Source: Pelobates cultripes (Eukaryota > Chordata > Amphibia > Anura > Pelobatidae). Taken from it: DNA of 64,000 nucleotides. A model generated the notes under the pieces. The model made no database searches and was not told the DNA's origin. It saw nothing but the letters and a program-made list of their open reading frames with translations. This document shows, piece by piece, positions 11,904 to 23,490 of this stretch. The stretch is taken from the NCBI GenBank assembly GCA_933207985.1, contig OW240917.1, forward strand, positions 111,863,960 to 111,927,959. Reading direction: 5' to 3'. Each line of letters opens with the position of its first letter. The first letter of the stretch is position 1. The position numbers and the translations under genes were made by a program.

Positions 11904-12049
11904 TAATATTTTTGGATAAATGTATCATTGTTTTTATAGTATTAAAATGACAGCAATAGCTAATATATAAAAACTTTTTATAAAATTTCAAAATATTAAA
12001 CTACTTTGGAAAATATTTTATCATTTTCAAAGTTTATCCAAAAATATTA
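11904..12049. repeat. Small inverted repeat (possible MITE)
   Basis: TAATATTTTTGGATAAA at 11904-11920 is matched by its exact inverse at 12033-12049, 112 bp apart. No TSD could be settled because the flanks are AT-rich. Confidence 0.45.
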
Positions 12050-12642
12050 AATTAAGTGTCTGCCTGAGTGGCCTAATGCAGGCTGCTTGTCTTATAGCAA
12101 TTCAGGTCACTCAGCGCTGTCAGTGGTTAAGCTGTTTATGTACACTTATAAGAAAATATTTTTCTGTAAACTAGAAAACATTGAACTTAAAAATAAGAAA
12201 AGAAAACAAAGCAAGTAAAAAAGAGCAGGAAAACAAAAACAACAAAATAGCATTAATAAAGCCAAAACTAATTAATTTAAGCTGTGTTGGTTTCTTTAAT
12301 GACAACATTCCAATGAAGACAGACATTATTTTAAAGAAATACTGACCTTCTACATTTATCTATATCCATTGTTATGTGAATTTTGTGTCATAAAATGCTA
12401 AATACTGATACTGTAAACTATTATTTCTGAGAGCAATACTGTGGGATATAAGAGGAACAGTGGAAAAAAGTGACTATAGATGGTCACTGGCAAACCTGAG
12501 ATGGGCAATGTTTGAGATATAGTGACTAAATGGCTAAATTGGCAAAGTTCAAAGCATTTAATTATTTAATGAATAAATCACACAAATAATGAGTTTGTTT
12601 TGTAAAGCAATTACTCACATTAATGAGAAAAATATTTAAAAC

Positions 12643-12951
12643 ATGTATTTAGCAAGTAAAAGAAGAAAAACTACCACAACAAGAGGACATAGTCATAAAT
12701 TAGAGGGGCAAAGGTTTAAAAATAATATCAGGAAGTTTTACTTTACTGAGAGGGTATTGGATGCATGGAATAGCCTTCCAGTTGAAGTGGTAGAGGTTAA
12801 CACAGTAAAGGGGTTTAAGCATGCGTGGGATAGGCATAAGGCTATCCTAACTATAAGATAAGGCCAGGGACTAATGAAAGTATTTAGAAAATTGGGCAGA
12901 CTAGATGGGCCGAATGGTTCTTATCTGCCGTCACATTCTATGTTTTTATGT
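12643..12951 (+). pseudogene. CR1/L2-type LINE 3' end with RT C-terminus
   Basis: A 72-residue frame ends with FTERVLDAWNSLPVEVVEVN and TVKGFKHAWDRH. The V.[D/N].WNSLP.EVV....V..FK...D pattern is the extreme C-terminus of CR1/L2-type LINE polyproteins. It is followed by a non-coding tail with GACTAGATGGGCCGAATGGT and CTGCCGTCACATTCTATG, a tail seen across frog genomes. The element is strongly 5'-truncated; no endonuclease or RT catalytic motif remains. Confidence 0.8.
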
Positions 12952-13015
12952 AAGTACTGTTCTCATTTTGTAATAAATCATCCATTTTTATAATGAACAG
13001 ATTTAGTTGACATAG

Positions 13016-14754
13016 TTTTAGATAAATCTTTTTTTTTTTCACACTTACCTACACAAATTGGAATATGTATAGTGAAACAACTACACATCCACTGATTTAT
13101 TTAACCCCTTAAGGACACATGACATGTGTGACATGTCATGATTCCCTTTTATTCCAGAAGTTTGGTCCTTAAGGGGTTAAAAGCAAATATTGTTTTGGAA
13201 GCATATTTATATTGTGAATGATTTATAATGATTTTGTCCCCTTGAAAGAACCTGGATGAATCCTTATTTACTGTGCTTATTGTTTGCACAAATGGAAAGA
13301 ATATATATCTGACAACAAAATTGGGCAATTGAATACCTAAATAAAATGGTTTGTTCAGCTTTGATCGTCATTTCTTTGAAATGATAGGAAAGTGGGTAAA
13401 ATAAATGAGTCTTTTTATTGGACTATGAAAGAATCGAAAATTGCAAGCTTTGGAACTTCACAGAATGTTTCAAGTATATATATGTCAGAAAAAAAATCAA
13501 ACAAAGAATATATGCATTAATATGACAGGGCAAAACATAAAACAGAGTTGTTTACAAGAAAGAAGAACAAAGCCATGAAATATATTCAACAAGCAGGCAC
13601 TAGAGAAAGGGCACTGAGGAAGGTGAGAAGTCTTGTTCTTTAGCAATGTGCATCCTGCTGCTAACATAAAGTAAGAACAAGAGAGCAAAATGGCCATAGG
13701 TAGCAGATGTTTAGAAAAAGCTGGAAAGAATGTTGCTGAGTTATTCACTACTGCTACATATGCTCAATGATTTTTATTTTCTTAAACAAAATAAAAAATA
13801 TGTATTACATTTAGTGCAATTATTGGACTATTTTTTATATGATAAATTGTGTAAATACTAGTAAGAGGCTCTAATGGCATGAGTTGAGAGGAGGTAACCA
13901 GTGCCTACTAGGGGCCACAAAAATCTCCAGAGCTAAAATATACTTTTTCAGAAGCTTCAAGACAAACTTATTTGTGTAAGTTACTAGGCATTACTAGGCA
14001 TATCACGTGTATATTCTTCATGTGTGGCATGTATAGGGTTTTATAGGATGTGAAGTAATGCTTTTTCTTAATGTTTCAAAAAAAAAAAAAATACTAGACT
14101 GTACAAAAATAAGATGTAAAAAAAAAACCATATCTATTTGTTATCTGACTGAGGACTTCAAATGGAAAAACTCATATGAGACCAAAGTTAAACCGAATTA
14201 ACTGCTATTCAGCCAGTGGTTAGGCACTCTACATTGCTTGCTTACTCTACTGAGTAATGTAGTGCAACACTGCCACACAAGGCCGTGCTTCTCTACTTAT
14301 AAGCAAGTAGCCTAGTGTTTGTTAAGATTCTGAAATAACTTTAGACATTTTTAATGTGAAGACATTGGATTAAACTTTACATTACAGACAAAACAAAGGG
14401 GATCAGATTAATATAAACAAATATTGTTAATAGTATGATATTAATTAGTATGATAGTGTAAAAAGATAGCCAGTTATTCATAAAAAACATGAAACAAACA
14501 AAACCAAACTGTCAGGTTTGTGACCATGCACCTTTGCTACAGTTCCACCTACTATTGGAGCCTGTCAGACATACTTATAATTTATAGTCAATAATTATTA
14601 TTTTATGGAATAAAAGAAACTGTAAGTTGGATTCATTTCACGTTTTTACTTAGACGACATTTATTATTTTTTATTTCATTATTACATAATTTGTGAGATT
14701 TTTACACATGCTACATTTTGTGTATAGGGAAGGGATAAATACATGTATGGTAGG
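13016..14754. repeat. Flank block, copy 1 of cross-gap duplication
   Basis: This sequence is repeated at 20771-22509 with a constant offset of 7755 bp and no difference that I noticed by eye. It contains one 80-bp TTAA MITE and otherwise unassigned AT-rich DNA. The second copy begins exactly at the end of the N gap. See copy 2 for interpretation. Confidence 0.93.
13101..13180. mobile_element. 80-bp TTAA MITE
   Basis: Ends are TTAACCCCTTAAGGAC and GTCCTTAAGGGGTTAA, exact inverse of each other. The interior has ACATGACATGTGTGACATGT. Further copies are at 20856-20935 (through the larger duplication) and 48666-48745 (opposite orientation). Confidence 0.85.
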
Positions 14755-15732
14755 TGTAACGGATCACCTGGCACCCCGACTGGGTACCTCCGTTGAAAGA
14801 TGCTCCTAGCGCTTCCAGAGGACTCCAAGCACTCCACCAGACACCATAAGCACCGCAGGCTGCAGCTATCTCCCTTCAGAACGAAGCAGGAACAAGCTCT
14901 TACAAGAGCTCAGTGATTATAGCAAGGGAATATGCCTAGCATAGCAATCCCTTGTAGCAGATTCCCCCAATAAGAGACAGGACTCAAGTTGAGGGTAAAA
15001 ATAGAACTCCTGTACTGTCACATACAGTCCTTTTATTCCCAATCCACAAACATAGTACAGCCCACAGGGCGTTACAAAACAACCAATCACATCACAGTTA
15101 CATCCCACATATTCCCTCCCCTTATCCTGAGAGGAAACTCAATTACACATACAGTTAAAACATACTTTCTACCCAACTTTCATAACTTTAAAACCATACA
15201 TCACATTCACATAAAATTACATATTCACAATCAATCCATTCAGGGGAACAACATATTCAAAAATGGCACAAATCAGACAAGGGGTTCAAAAGTTAGTAAA
15301 AAGTCCTTTGTGACTAAATGAAGCATGGCTTTCTGGCCCAAACCAGTTTCAGAGTCTTCTATCCTGGAGATAAGTAATTCAATTATCTCCCAGGACAGAC
15401 ACAAGACTCCATTAAGCACATGGTTGCAAAAAGACACAAAACACTTTAAAATACATAAAGTCACATTTTACACATAACACACAGACATTTCACATATCCC
15501 CAGATAGCTCAGGTCTGAGCGCACATTATTAAGTGAATGGCGCTTGGACCACACAAATACAGTTTAATCGCCATGGAACCAAACTCTTTACAGTCAGTTT
15601 CATACGAATGGGCTCCATGGGATTCCTATCTGGGGTATAACACATTCACATAAGGTCTGGTCCATAGTCCAAAGGCAAGAGGCGGGCAAGCAGCCCCCTC
15701 CAAGGACACGTGGCGAGGCCGGTTTCGCCACA
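14755..15732 (-). repeat. LTR (3' LTR of copy A)
   Basis: Begins TGTAACGGATCACCTGG and ends GGTTTCGCCACA in plus-strand order. On the coding (minus) strand it contains GGGAATAAAAG, a plausible polyadenylation signal (AATAAA near 15034-15040). About five small differences separate it from the LTR at 22510-23490. Confidence 0.9.
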
Positions 15733-17279
15733 TTTCTCCCCTTTACCATCCAAACTAACAGGGTATCTGACTTCCTGCCGGTCAGTGCCCTGGTTAGTCC
15801 AGCAACCCACCCACGAAGCACAAACAGCAATACAGCCCACCCACAATAACTGGTTACTACACCTGGATAAAATAGCAACTTGTCCATGTCCAGGTGCCTC
15901 ACCACAGCTGTGCGGGGGGCTGGTAGACTGCCTTGGTGGGTTGCTGAGTGGGCAGAGACCAGCGGTACTCTGCCCGGGTGCCAGCGCTACCACCGAAGTA
16001 GCCTGGTTGGAGCCTGGTTGGGGGAGGGGGAGACCGACTGTCTCCCCTCTGGATACACTGCTCTGTGGCTGGGGGACAGGACCGACCGTCCCTGCCCCTG
16101 GGGCTGCAAGTGCAGAGACTATGGTCCCATCTGCATAGTTGTGGGGCTTAACATCTCCCCTTGGTGGGTTAGGCTGCCGCTGGAGAGAGGGTGTAACAAG
16201 CTCCTCTCTCTGAACTGTAGACTGCCGCTGGGGAGAGAGGGTAACCTGCTCCTCTCCCTGACACTCTCTTTGCTGGTGGAGAGGGGGACCAACTGTCTCC
16301 CCTTTCAATATTTTGTCCTGCGGCTGGGGTGCGAGACAGATGGTCTCTGCTTCCTGGGGTACACACTGCCGCTGGGGAGGAAGGACGGCACCTTCATCTC
16401 CCTGGGGTACACGCTGCCGCTGGGGAGGGGGGTAACAAGCTCCTCTCCCTGACACCCTCTCTGCTGTTGGAGAGGGGGACCAACTGTCTCCCCTTTTAAT
16501 ATATTGCCCTGCTGCTGGGGAGCGAGACCGACTGTCTCCGCTTCCTGCAGGACACACTGCCGCTGGGGAGGAAGGACTGCACCTTCTGCTCCCTGGGGTA
16601 CACACTGCCACTGGGGAGGAAGGACTGCACCTTCTGCTCCCTGGGGTACACACTGCCGCTGGAGATCTGGGCCGACCGCCCAGCATCCCTGTAGGGCCGG
16701 TAGAGAGACCGCCATCCCATCTCCACCTGCCATCTGTGGGTCTTCCCAGGACCAGTCTATGAGGTCCCCTAATTCTGCCGCTGGTAGTGAAGCAGGGGGT
16801 ACCTCGGCTGCGTTTTCCCAGCTGTAGGTTGGCAGGTCTGGGTCTCCCAGCCAGTTTTCCTGTTCTGTGTCTATGCCCTGTGGCTGACATGAGTTTAGTA
16901 GTTCCACATAGTCCATCTCTAGCTGTCGTTCCATGGCAGCCAAACGGTGGAGGTCTTGTCCCAGTCCCATAGATCTCGGGCCCTGTACCATCTCACCCCG
17001 GTAATAAAAAATAGACCAGTACCGTGACTCTGCTGGACTGCCAAAGTCGACGTCTTCTGCTAAGGCCTTCCACAACAGGCCAGGGCTAGTGTAGTTCTCC
17101 CCCTCCGGCTGGATGCCCTCTGCCCTCCATGTCTCTGGCTGGACAGTGCACCACCACAGTGCCCGGTATGAGGCGTCAAGGCTCAGTTCCCTTTCCACAA
17201 GGTACTCAAGTTGTCTGACCTGCTGCCCTCCGGGCTGGTCTCCCAGAAGCGGCATCCGCCAGGCCATTTGTTCCTCCAA
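15646..17279 (-). pseudogene. LTR-element gag-position frames, copy A (frameshift, stop)
   Basis: Two overlapping minus-strand frames (15646-16890, 414 residues; 16305-17279, 324 residues) cover the internal region. The upstream frame starts late: compared with copy B a G-to-T change on the coding strand (position 17351) turns a GAA codon into TAA within the N-terminal part. A change of frame at a C/G run near 16427-16432 joins the two frames, as in copy B. The product is rich in Pro, Gln and Gly, with 16-residue repeats of the type QCVPQGAEGAVLPPQR. The 414-residue frame is identical to that of copy B. I see no capsid, zinc-knuckle, protease or RT motif. The gag-like role is inferred from position only. 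Confidence 0.7.
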
Positions 17280-17560
17280 CCGGTATGCGACACCAGGAAG
17301 GCGCTGCTGCCGTTGATACTGGACTTCCTCCAGGGCATTGTACCATAGTTATTGCCGGGCAATATCTCTCCAGTCCAATTCACCCTCTTCCTCAGGTGTG
17401 CGAGGTGCCCAAGGATCCACGAACCCCATTTTCCCAAATCTTTATGTAGACAGGGACGCTGTATAAACACTAGCGTCGCCTTCAATTTGTAAATCCAAAC
17501 GACTGTGTCTCTGAGCTGCTTTACCTCGCACTAGGACGCCATCCCACCGCTTGCCACCAA

Positions 17561-18552
17561 TGTAACAGGTCGCCTGGCACCCCGACTGGGTACCTCCGTT
17601 AAAGGATGCTCCTAGCACTTCCTGAGGACTCCAAGCACTGCAGCAGACACCACAACCACCGAACCAGAGAAGCGTATACCTTCTCTCAAGCATATGAATG
17701 CTGTAGACCGTTGAATAGGAACCATACGAATAGGTTTACTCTCCTAGCAGTCAAACTGGAACAGCATACAATAAATCCTTCCCCCAATAATGAGACGACA
17801 CTTCACTTTGAGGGTTAAACAGGAACTCCCTGTACTGTCACATACAGTCTCTTTTATTCCCAATCCACAAACATAGTACAGCCCACAGGGCGTTACAAAA
17901 CAACCAATCACATCACAGTTACATCCTACATATTCCCTCCCCTTATCCTGAGAGGAAACTCAATTATACATACAGTTAAAACATACTTTCTACCCAACTT
18001 TCATAACTCCAAAACCATACATCACATTCACACAAAATTACATATTCACAATCAATCCATTCAGGGGAACAACATATTCAAAAATGGCACAAATCAGACA
18101 AGGGGTTCAAAAGTTAGTAAAAAGTCCTTTGTGACTAAATGAAGCATGGCTTTCTGGCCCAAACCAGTTTCAGAGTCTTCTATCCTGGAGATAAGTAATC
18201 CAATTATCTCCCAGGACAGACACAAGACTCCATTAAGCACATGGTTGCAAAAAGACACAAAACACTTTAAAATACATAAAGTCACATTTACACATAACAC
18301 ACAGACATTTCACATATCCCCAGATAGCTCAGGTCTGAGCGCACATTATTAAGTGAATGGCGCTCGGACCACACAAATACAGTTTAATCGCCATGGAGCC
18401 AAAGTCTTTACAGTCAGTTTCATACGAATGGGCTCCATGGGATTCCTATCTGGGGTAAAACACATTCACATAAAGTCTGGTCCATAGTCCAAAGGCAAGA
18501 GGCGGGCAAGCAGCCCCCTCCAAGGACACGTGGCGAGGCCGGTTTCGCCACA
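17561..18552 (-). repeat. LTR (5' LTR of copy A), divergent subtype
   Basis: Begins TGTAACAGGTCGCCTGG and ends GGTTTCGCCACA. Its first ~270 bp differ from the other three LTRs of copies A and B. It contains CCCCCAATAATGAGAC and CACTTCACTTTGAGGGTTAA, which instead match the solo LTR at 50637-51516. It abuts the satellite array directly. Confidence 0.88.
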
Positions 18553-20670
18553 AGTATCACACACCGTATTAATATATAATATATAATATTACTTATTATT
18601 AATATCATCCTCCCCCCAGACAGTATCACACACGGTATTAATATATAATATTACTTATTATTAATATCATCCTCCTCCCAGACAGTATCACACACGGTAT
18701 TAATATATAATATATAATATTACTTATTATTAATATCATCCTCCCCTCCCCAGACAGTATCACACACGGTATTAATATATAATATATAATATTACTTATT
18801 ATTAATATCATCCTCCCCCAGACAGTATCACACACGGTATTAATATATAATATATAATATTACTTATTATTAATATCATCCTCCCCCCAGTCAGTATCAC
18901 ACACGGTATTAATATATAATATATAATATTACTTATTATTAATATCATCCTCCCCCCAGACAGTATCACACACGGTATTAATATATAATATATAATATTA
19001 CTTATTATTAATATCATCCTCCTCCAGACAGTATCACACACGGTATTAATATATAATATATAATATTACTTATATTATTAATATCATCCTCCCCCAGACA
19101 GTATCACACACGGTATTAATATATAATATATAATATTACTTATTATTAATATCATCCTCCCCCAGACAGTATCACACACGGTATTAATATATAATATATA
19201 ATATTACTTATTATTAATATCATCCTCCCCCAGACAATATCACACACGGTATTAATATATAATATATAATATTACTTATTATTAATATCATCCTCCCCCC
19301 AGACAGTATCACACACGGTATTAATATATAATATATAATATTACTTATTATTAATATCATCCTCCCCCAGACAGGATCACACACGGTATTAATATATAAT
19401 ATTTAATATTACTTATTATTAATATCATCCTCCCCAGACAGGATCACACACGGTATTAATATATAATATATAATATTACTTATTATTAATATCATCCTCC
19501 CCCAGACAGGATCACACACGGTATTAATATATAATATATAATATTACTTATTATTAAGTCCCCCAGACAGTATCACACACGGTATTAATATATAATATTA
19601 CTTATTATTAATATCATCCTCCCCCAGACAGTATCACACACGCTATTAATATATAATATATAATATTACTTATTATTAATATCATCCTCCCCCAGACAGG
19701 ATCACACACGGTATTAATATATAATATATAATATTACTTATTATTAATATCATCCTCCCCCAGACAGGATCACACACGGTATTAATATATAATATATAAT
19801 ATTACTTATTATTAATATCATCCTCCCCCCCCCAGACAGTATCACACACGGTATTAATATATAATATATAATATTACTTATTATTAATATCCTCCTCCCG
19901 CCAGACAGTATCACACACGGTATTAATATATAATATTACTTATTATTAATATCATCCTCCCAGACAGTATCACACACGGTATTAATATATAATATATAAT
20001 ATTACTTATTATTAATATCATCCTCCCCCAGACAGTATCACACACGCTATTAATATATAATATATAATATTACTTATTATTAATATCATCCTCCCCAGAC
20101 AGTATCACACACGCTATTAATATATAATATATAATATTACTTATTATTAATATCATCCTCCCCCAGACAGTATCACACACGCTATTAATATATAATATAT
20201 AATATTACTTATTATTAATATCATCCTCCCCCAGACAGTATCACATACGCTATTAATATATAATATATAATATTACTTATTATTAATATCATCCTCCCCC
20301 AGACAGTATCACACACGGTATTAATATATAATATATAATATTACTTATTATTAATATCATCCTCCCCCAGACAGTATCACACACGCTATTAATATATAAT
20401 ATATAATATTACTTATTATTAATATCATCCTCCCCCAGACAGTATCACACACGGTATTAATATATAATATATAATATTACTTATTATTAATATCATCCTC
20501 CCCCAGACAGTATCACACACGGTAATAATATATAATATATAATATTACTTATTATTAATATCATCCTCCCCCCCACAGACAGTATCACACACGGTATTAA
20601 TATATAATATATAATATTACTTATTATTAATATCCTCCTCCCGCCAGACAGTATCACACACGGTATTAAT
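18553..20670. repeat. ~68-bp AT-rich satellite array
   Basis: About 30 head-to-tail units containing AGTATCACACACGGTATTAA, TATATAATATATAATATTAC, TTATTATTAATATCATCC and a C-rich spacer of variable length. Variants include GGATCACAC, CGCTATTAA, a unit lacking one ATATAAT step, and a truncated unit near 19553. Two units with CCTCCTCCCGCC (about 19890 and 20635) are spaced about 745 bp apart, hinting at a higher-order period. The array runs into the N gap, so its true length is unknown. Long minus-strand open frames here are by-products of the repeat. Confidence 0.95.
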
Positions 20671-20770
20671 NNNNNNNNNNNNNNNNNNNNNNNNNNNNNN
20701 NNNNNNNNNNNNNNNNNNNNNNNNNNNNNNNNNNNNNNNNNNNNNNNNNNNNNNNNNNNNNNNNNNNNNN
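20671..20770. other. Assembly gap, 100 N
   Basis: Exactly 100 Ns, the conventional placeholder for a gap of unknown size. Left side is satellite; right side restarts a sequence already present at 13016. Confidence 0.99.
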
Positions 20771-22509
20771 TTTTAGATAAATCTTTTTTTTTTTCACACT
20801 TACCTACACAAATTGGAATATGTATAGTGAAACAACTACACATCCACTGATTTATTTAACCCCTTAAGGACACATGACATGTGTGACATGTCATGATTCC
20901 CTTTTATTCCAGAAGTTTGGTCCTTAAGGGGTTAAAAGCAAATATTGTTTTGGAAGCATATTTATATTGTGAATGATTTATAATGATTTTGTCCCCTTGA
21001 AAGAACCTGGATGAATCCTTATTTACTGTGCTTATTGTTTGCACAAATGGAAAGAATATATATCTGACAACAAAATTGGGCAATTGAATACCTAAATAAA
21101 ATGGTTTGTTCAGCTTTGATCGTCATTTCTTTGAAATGATAGGAAAGTGGGTAAAATAAATGAGTCTTTTTATTGGACTATGAAAGAATCGAAAATTGCA
21201 AGCTTTGGAACTTCACAGAATGTTTCAAGTATATATATGTCAGAAAAAAAATCAAACAAAGAATATATGCATTAATATGACAGGGCAAAACATAAAACAG
21301 AGTTGTTTACAAGAAAGAAGAACAAAGCCATGAAATATATTCAACAAGCAGGCACTAGAGAAAGGGCACTGAGGAAGGTGAGAAGTCTTGTTCTTTAGCA
21401 ATGTGCATCCTGCTGCTAACATAAAGTAAGAACAAGAGAGCAAAATGGCCATAGGTAGCAGATGTTTAGAAAAAGCTGGAAAGAATGTTGCTGAGTTATT
21501 CACTACTGCTACATATGCTCAATGATTTTTATTTTCTTAAACAAAATAAAAAATATGTATTACATTTAGTGCAATTATTGGACTATTTTTTATATGATAA
21601 ATTGTGTAAATACTAGTAAGAGGCTCTAATGGCATGAGTTGAGAGGAGGTAACCAGTGCCTACTAGGGGCCACAAAAATCTCCAGAGCTAAAATATACTT
21701 TTTCAGAAGCTTCAAGACAAACTTATTTGTGTAAGTTACTAGGCATTACTAGGCATATCACGTGTATATTCTTCATGTGTGGCATGTATAGGGTTTTATA
21801 GGATGTGAAGTAATGCTTTTTCTTAATGTTTCAAAAAAAAAAAAAATACTAGACTGTACAAAAATAAGATGTAAAAAAAAAACCATATCTATTTGTTATC
21901 TGACTGAGGACTTCAAATGGAAAAACTCATATGAGACCAAAGTTAAACCGAATTAACTGCTATTCAGCCAGTGGTTAGGCACTCTACATTGCTTGCTTAC
22001 TCTACTGAGTAATGTAGTGCAACACTGCCACACAAGGCCGTGCTTCTCTACTTATAAGCAAGTAGCCTAGTGTTTGTTAAGATTCTGAAATAACTTTAGA
22101 CATTTTTAATGTGAAGACATTGGATTAAACTTTACATTACAGACAAAACAAAGGGGATCAGATTAATATAAACAAATATTGTTAATAGTATGATATTAAT
22201 TAGTATGATAGTGTAAAAAGATAGCCAGTTATTCATAAAAAACATGAAACAAACAAAACCAAACTGTCAGGTTTGTGACCATGCACCTTTGCTACAGTTC
22301 CACCTACTATTGGAGCCTGTCAGACATACTTATAATTTATAGTCAATAATTATTATTTTATGGAATAAAAGAAACTGTAAGTTGGATTCATTTCACGTTT
22401 TTACTTAGACGACATTTATTATTTTTTATTTCATTATTACATAATTTGTGAGATTTTTACACATGCTACATTTTGTGTATAGGGAAGGGATAAATACATG
22501 TATGGTAGG
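20771..22509. repeat. Flank block, copy 2 of cross-gap duplication
   Basis: Repeats 13016-14754. The copy starts at the first base after the gap, and the identity extends into the LTR element. This is what an unmerged overlap or alternative haplotype would give; a genuine recent segmental duplication is the alternative. Confidence 0.93.
20856..20935. mobile_element. 80-bp TTAA MITE (copy within duplication)
   Basis: Same element as at 13101-13180, carried along in the repeated block, not an independent insertion. Confidence 0.85.
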
Positions 22510-23490
22510 TGTAACGGATCACCTGGCACCCCGACTGGGTACCTCCGTTGAAAGATGCTCCTAGCGCTTCCAGAGGACTCCAAGCACTCCACCAGACACC
22601 ATAAGCACCGCAGGCTGCAGCTATCTCCCTTCAGAACGAAGCAGGAACAAGCTCTTACAAGAGTTCAGTGATTATAGCAAGGGAATATGCCTAGCATAGC
22701 AATCCCTTGTAGCAGATTCCCCCAATAAGAGACAGGACTCAAGTTGAGGGTAAAAATAGAACTCTCTGTACTGTCACATACAGTCACTTTTATTCCCAAT
22801 CCACAAACATAGTACAGCCCACAGGGCGTTACAAAACAACCAATCACATCACAGTTACATCCCACATATTCCCTCCCCTTATCCTGAGAGGAAACTCAAT
22901 TACACATACAGTTAAAACATACTTTCTACCCAACTTTCATAACTTTAAAACTATACATCACATTCACATAAAAATTACATATTCACAATCAATCCATTCA
23001 GGGGAACAACATATTCAAAAATGGCACAAATCAGACAAGGGGTTCAAAAGTTAGTAAAAAGTCCTTTGTGACTAAATGAAGCATGGCTTTCTGGCCCAAA
23101 CCAGTTTCAGAGTCTTCTATCCTGGAGATAAGTAATTCAATTATCTCCCAGCACAGACACAAGACTCCATTAAGCACATGGTTGCAAAAAGACACAAAAC
23201 ACTTTAAAATACATAAAGTCACATTTTACACATAACACACAGACATTTCACATATCCCCAGATAGCTCAGGTCTGAGCGCACATTATTAAGTGAATGGCG
23301 CTTGGACCACACAAATACAGTTTAATCGCCATGGAACCAAACTCTTTACAGTCAGTTTCATACGAATGGGCTCCATGGGATTCCTATCTGGGGTATAACA
23401 CATTCACATAAGGTCTGGTCCATAGTCCAAAGGCAAGAGGCGGGCAAGCAGCCCCCTCCAAGGACACGTGGCGAGGCCGGTTTCGCCACA
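22510..23490 (-). repeat. 3' LTR of copy B
   Basis: Plus-strand order TGTAACGGATC...GGTTTCGCCACA. Close match to the 25319-26299 LTR, with few differences (for example CAGCACAG against CAGGACAG near 23150). The near identity of the pair indicates a young insertion. Confidence 0.92.

Larger units (their letters stand above)
14755..18552 (-). mobile_element. LTR retroelement copy A (apparently chimeric)
   Basis: Read on the minus strand: one LTR at 17561-18552, internal region 15733-17560, the other LTR at 14755-15732. Ends are TG...CA. The left boundary is preceded by GTAGG, but the right boundary is followed by AGTAT, so there is no TSD. The two LTRs match well over most of their length but differ strongly over the first ~260 bp of the plus-strand numbering (14755-15010 against 17561-17830). 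The internal region carries only the gag-position frames. Compare intact copy B at 22510-26299. Confidence 0.85.

Noticed and set aside
13497..13748. 83-residue minus-strand frame (and identical one at 21252-21503), hydrophobic
   Set aside because: Identity comes from the cross-gap duplication, not from conservation. No domain or neighbouring gene features.
15710..16452. Plus-strand frames of 142 and 190 residues inside the LTR element
   Set aside because: They are antisense to the gag-position frames in GC-rich repeats, with no signal of their own.
18553..20670. CRISPR-like array of repeats and spacers
   Set aside because: Units are contiguous near-identical copies without unique spacers, in a eukaryotic repeat setting.
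18420..20843. Repeated minus-strand frames with ILIISNIIYYILIPCVILSGG units
   Set aside because: These are by-products of the 68-bp satellite. Units vary in length and shift frame, and one frame spans the N gap.
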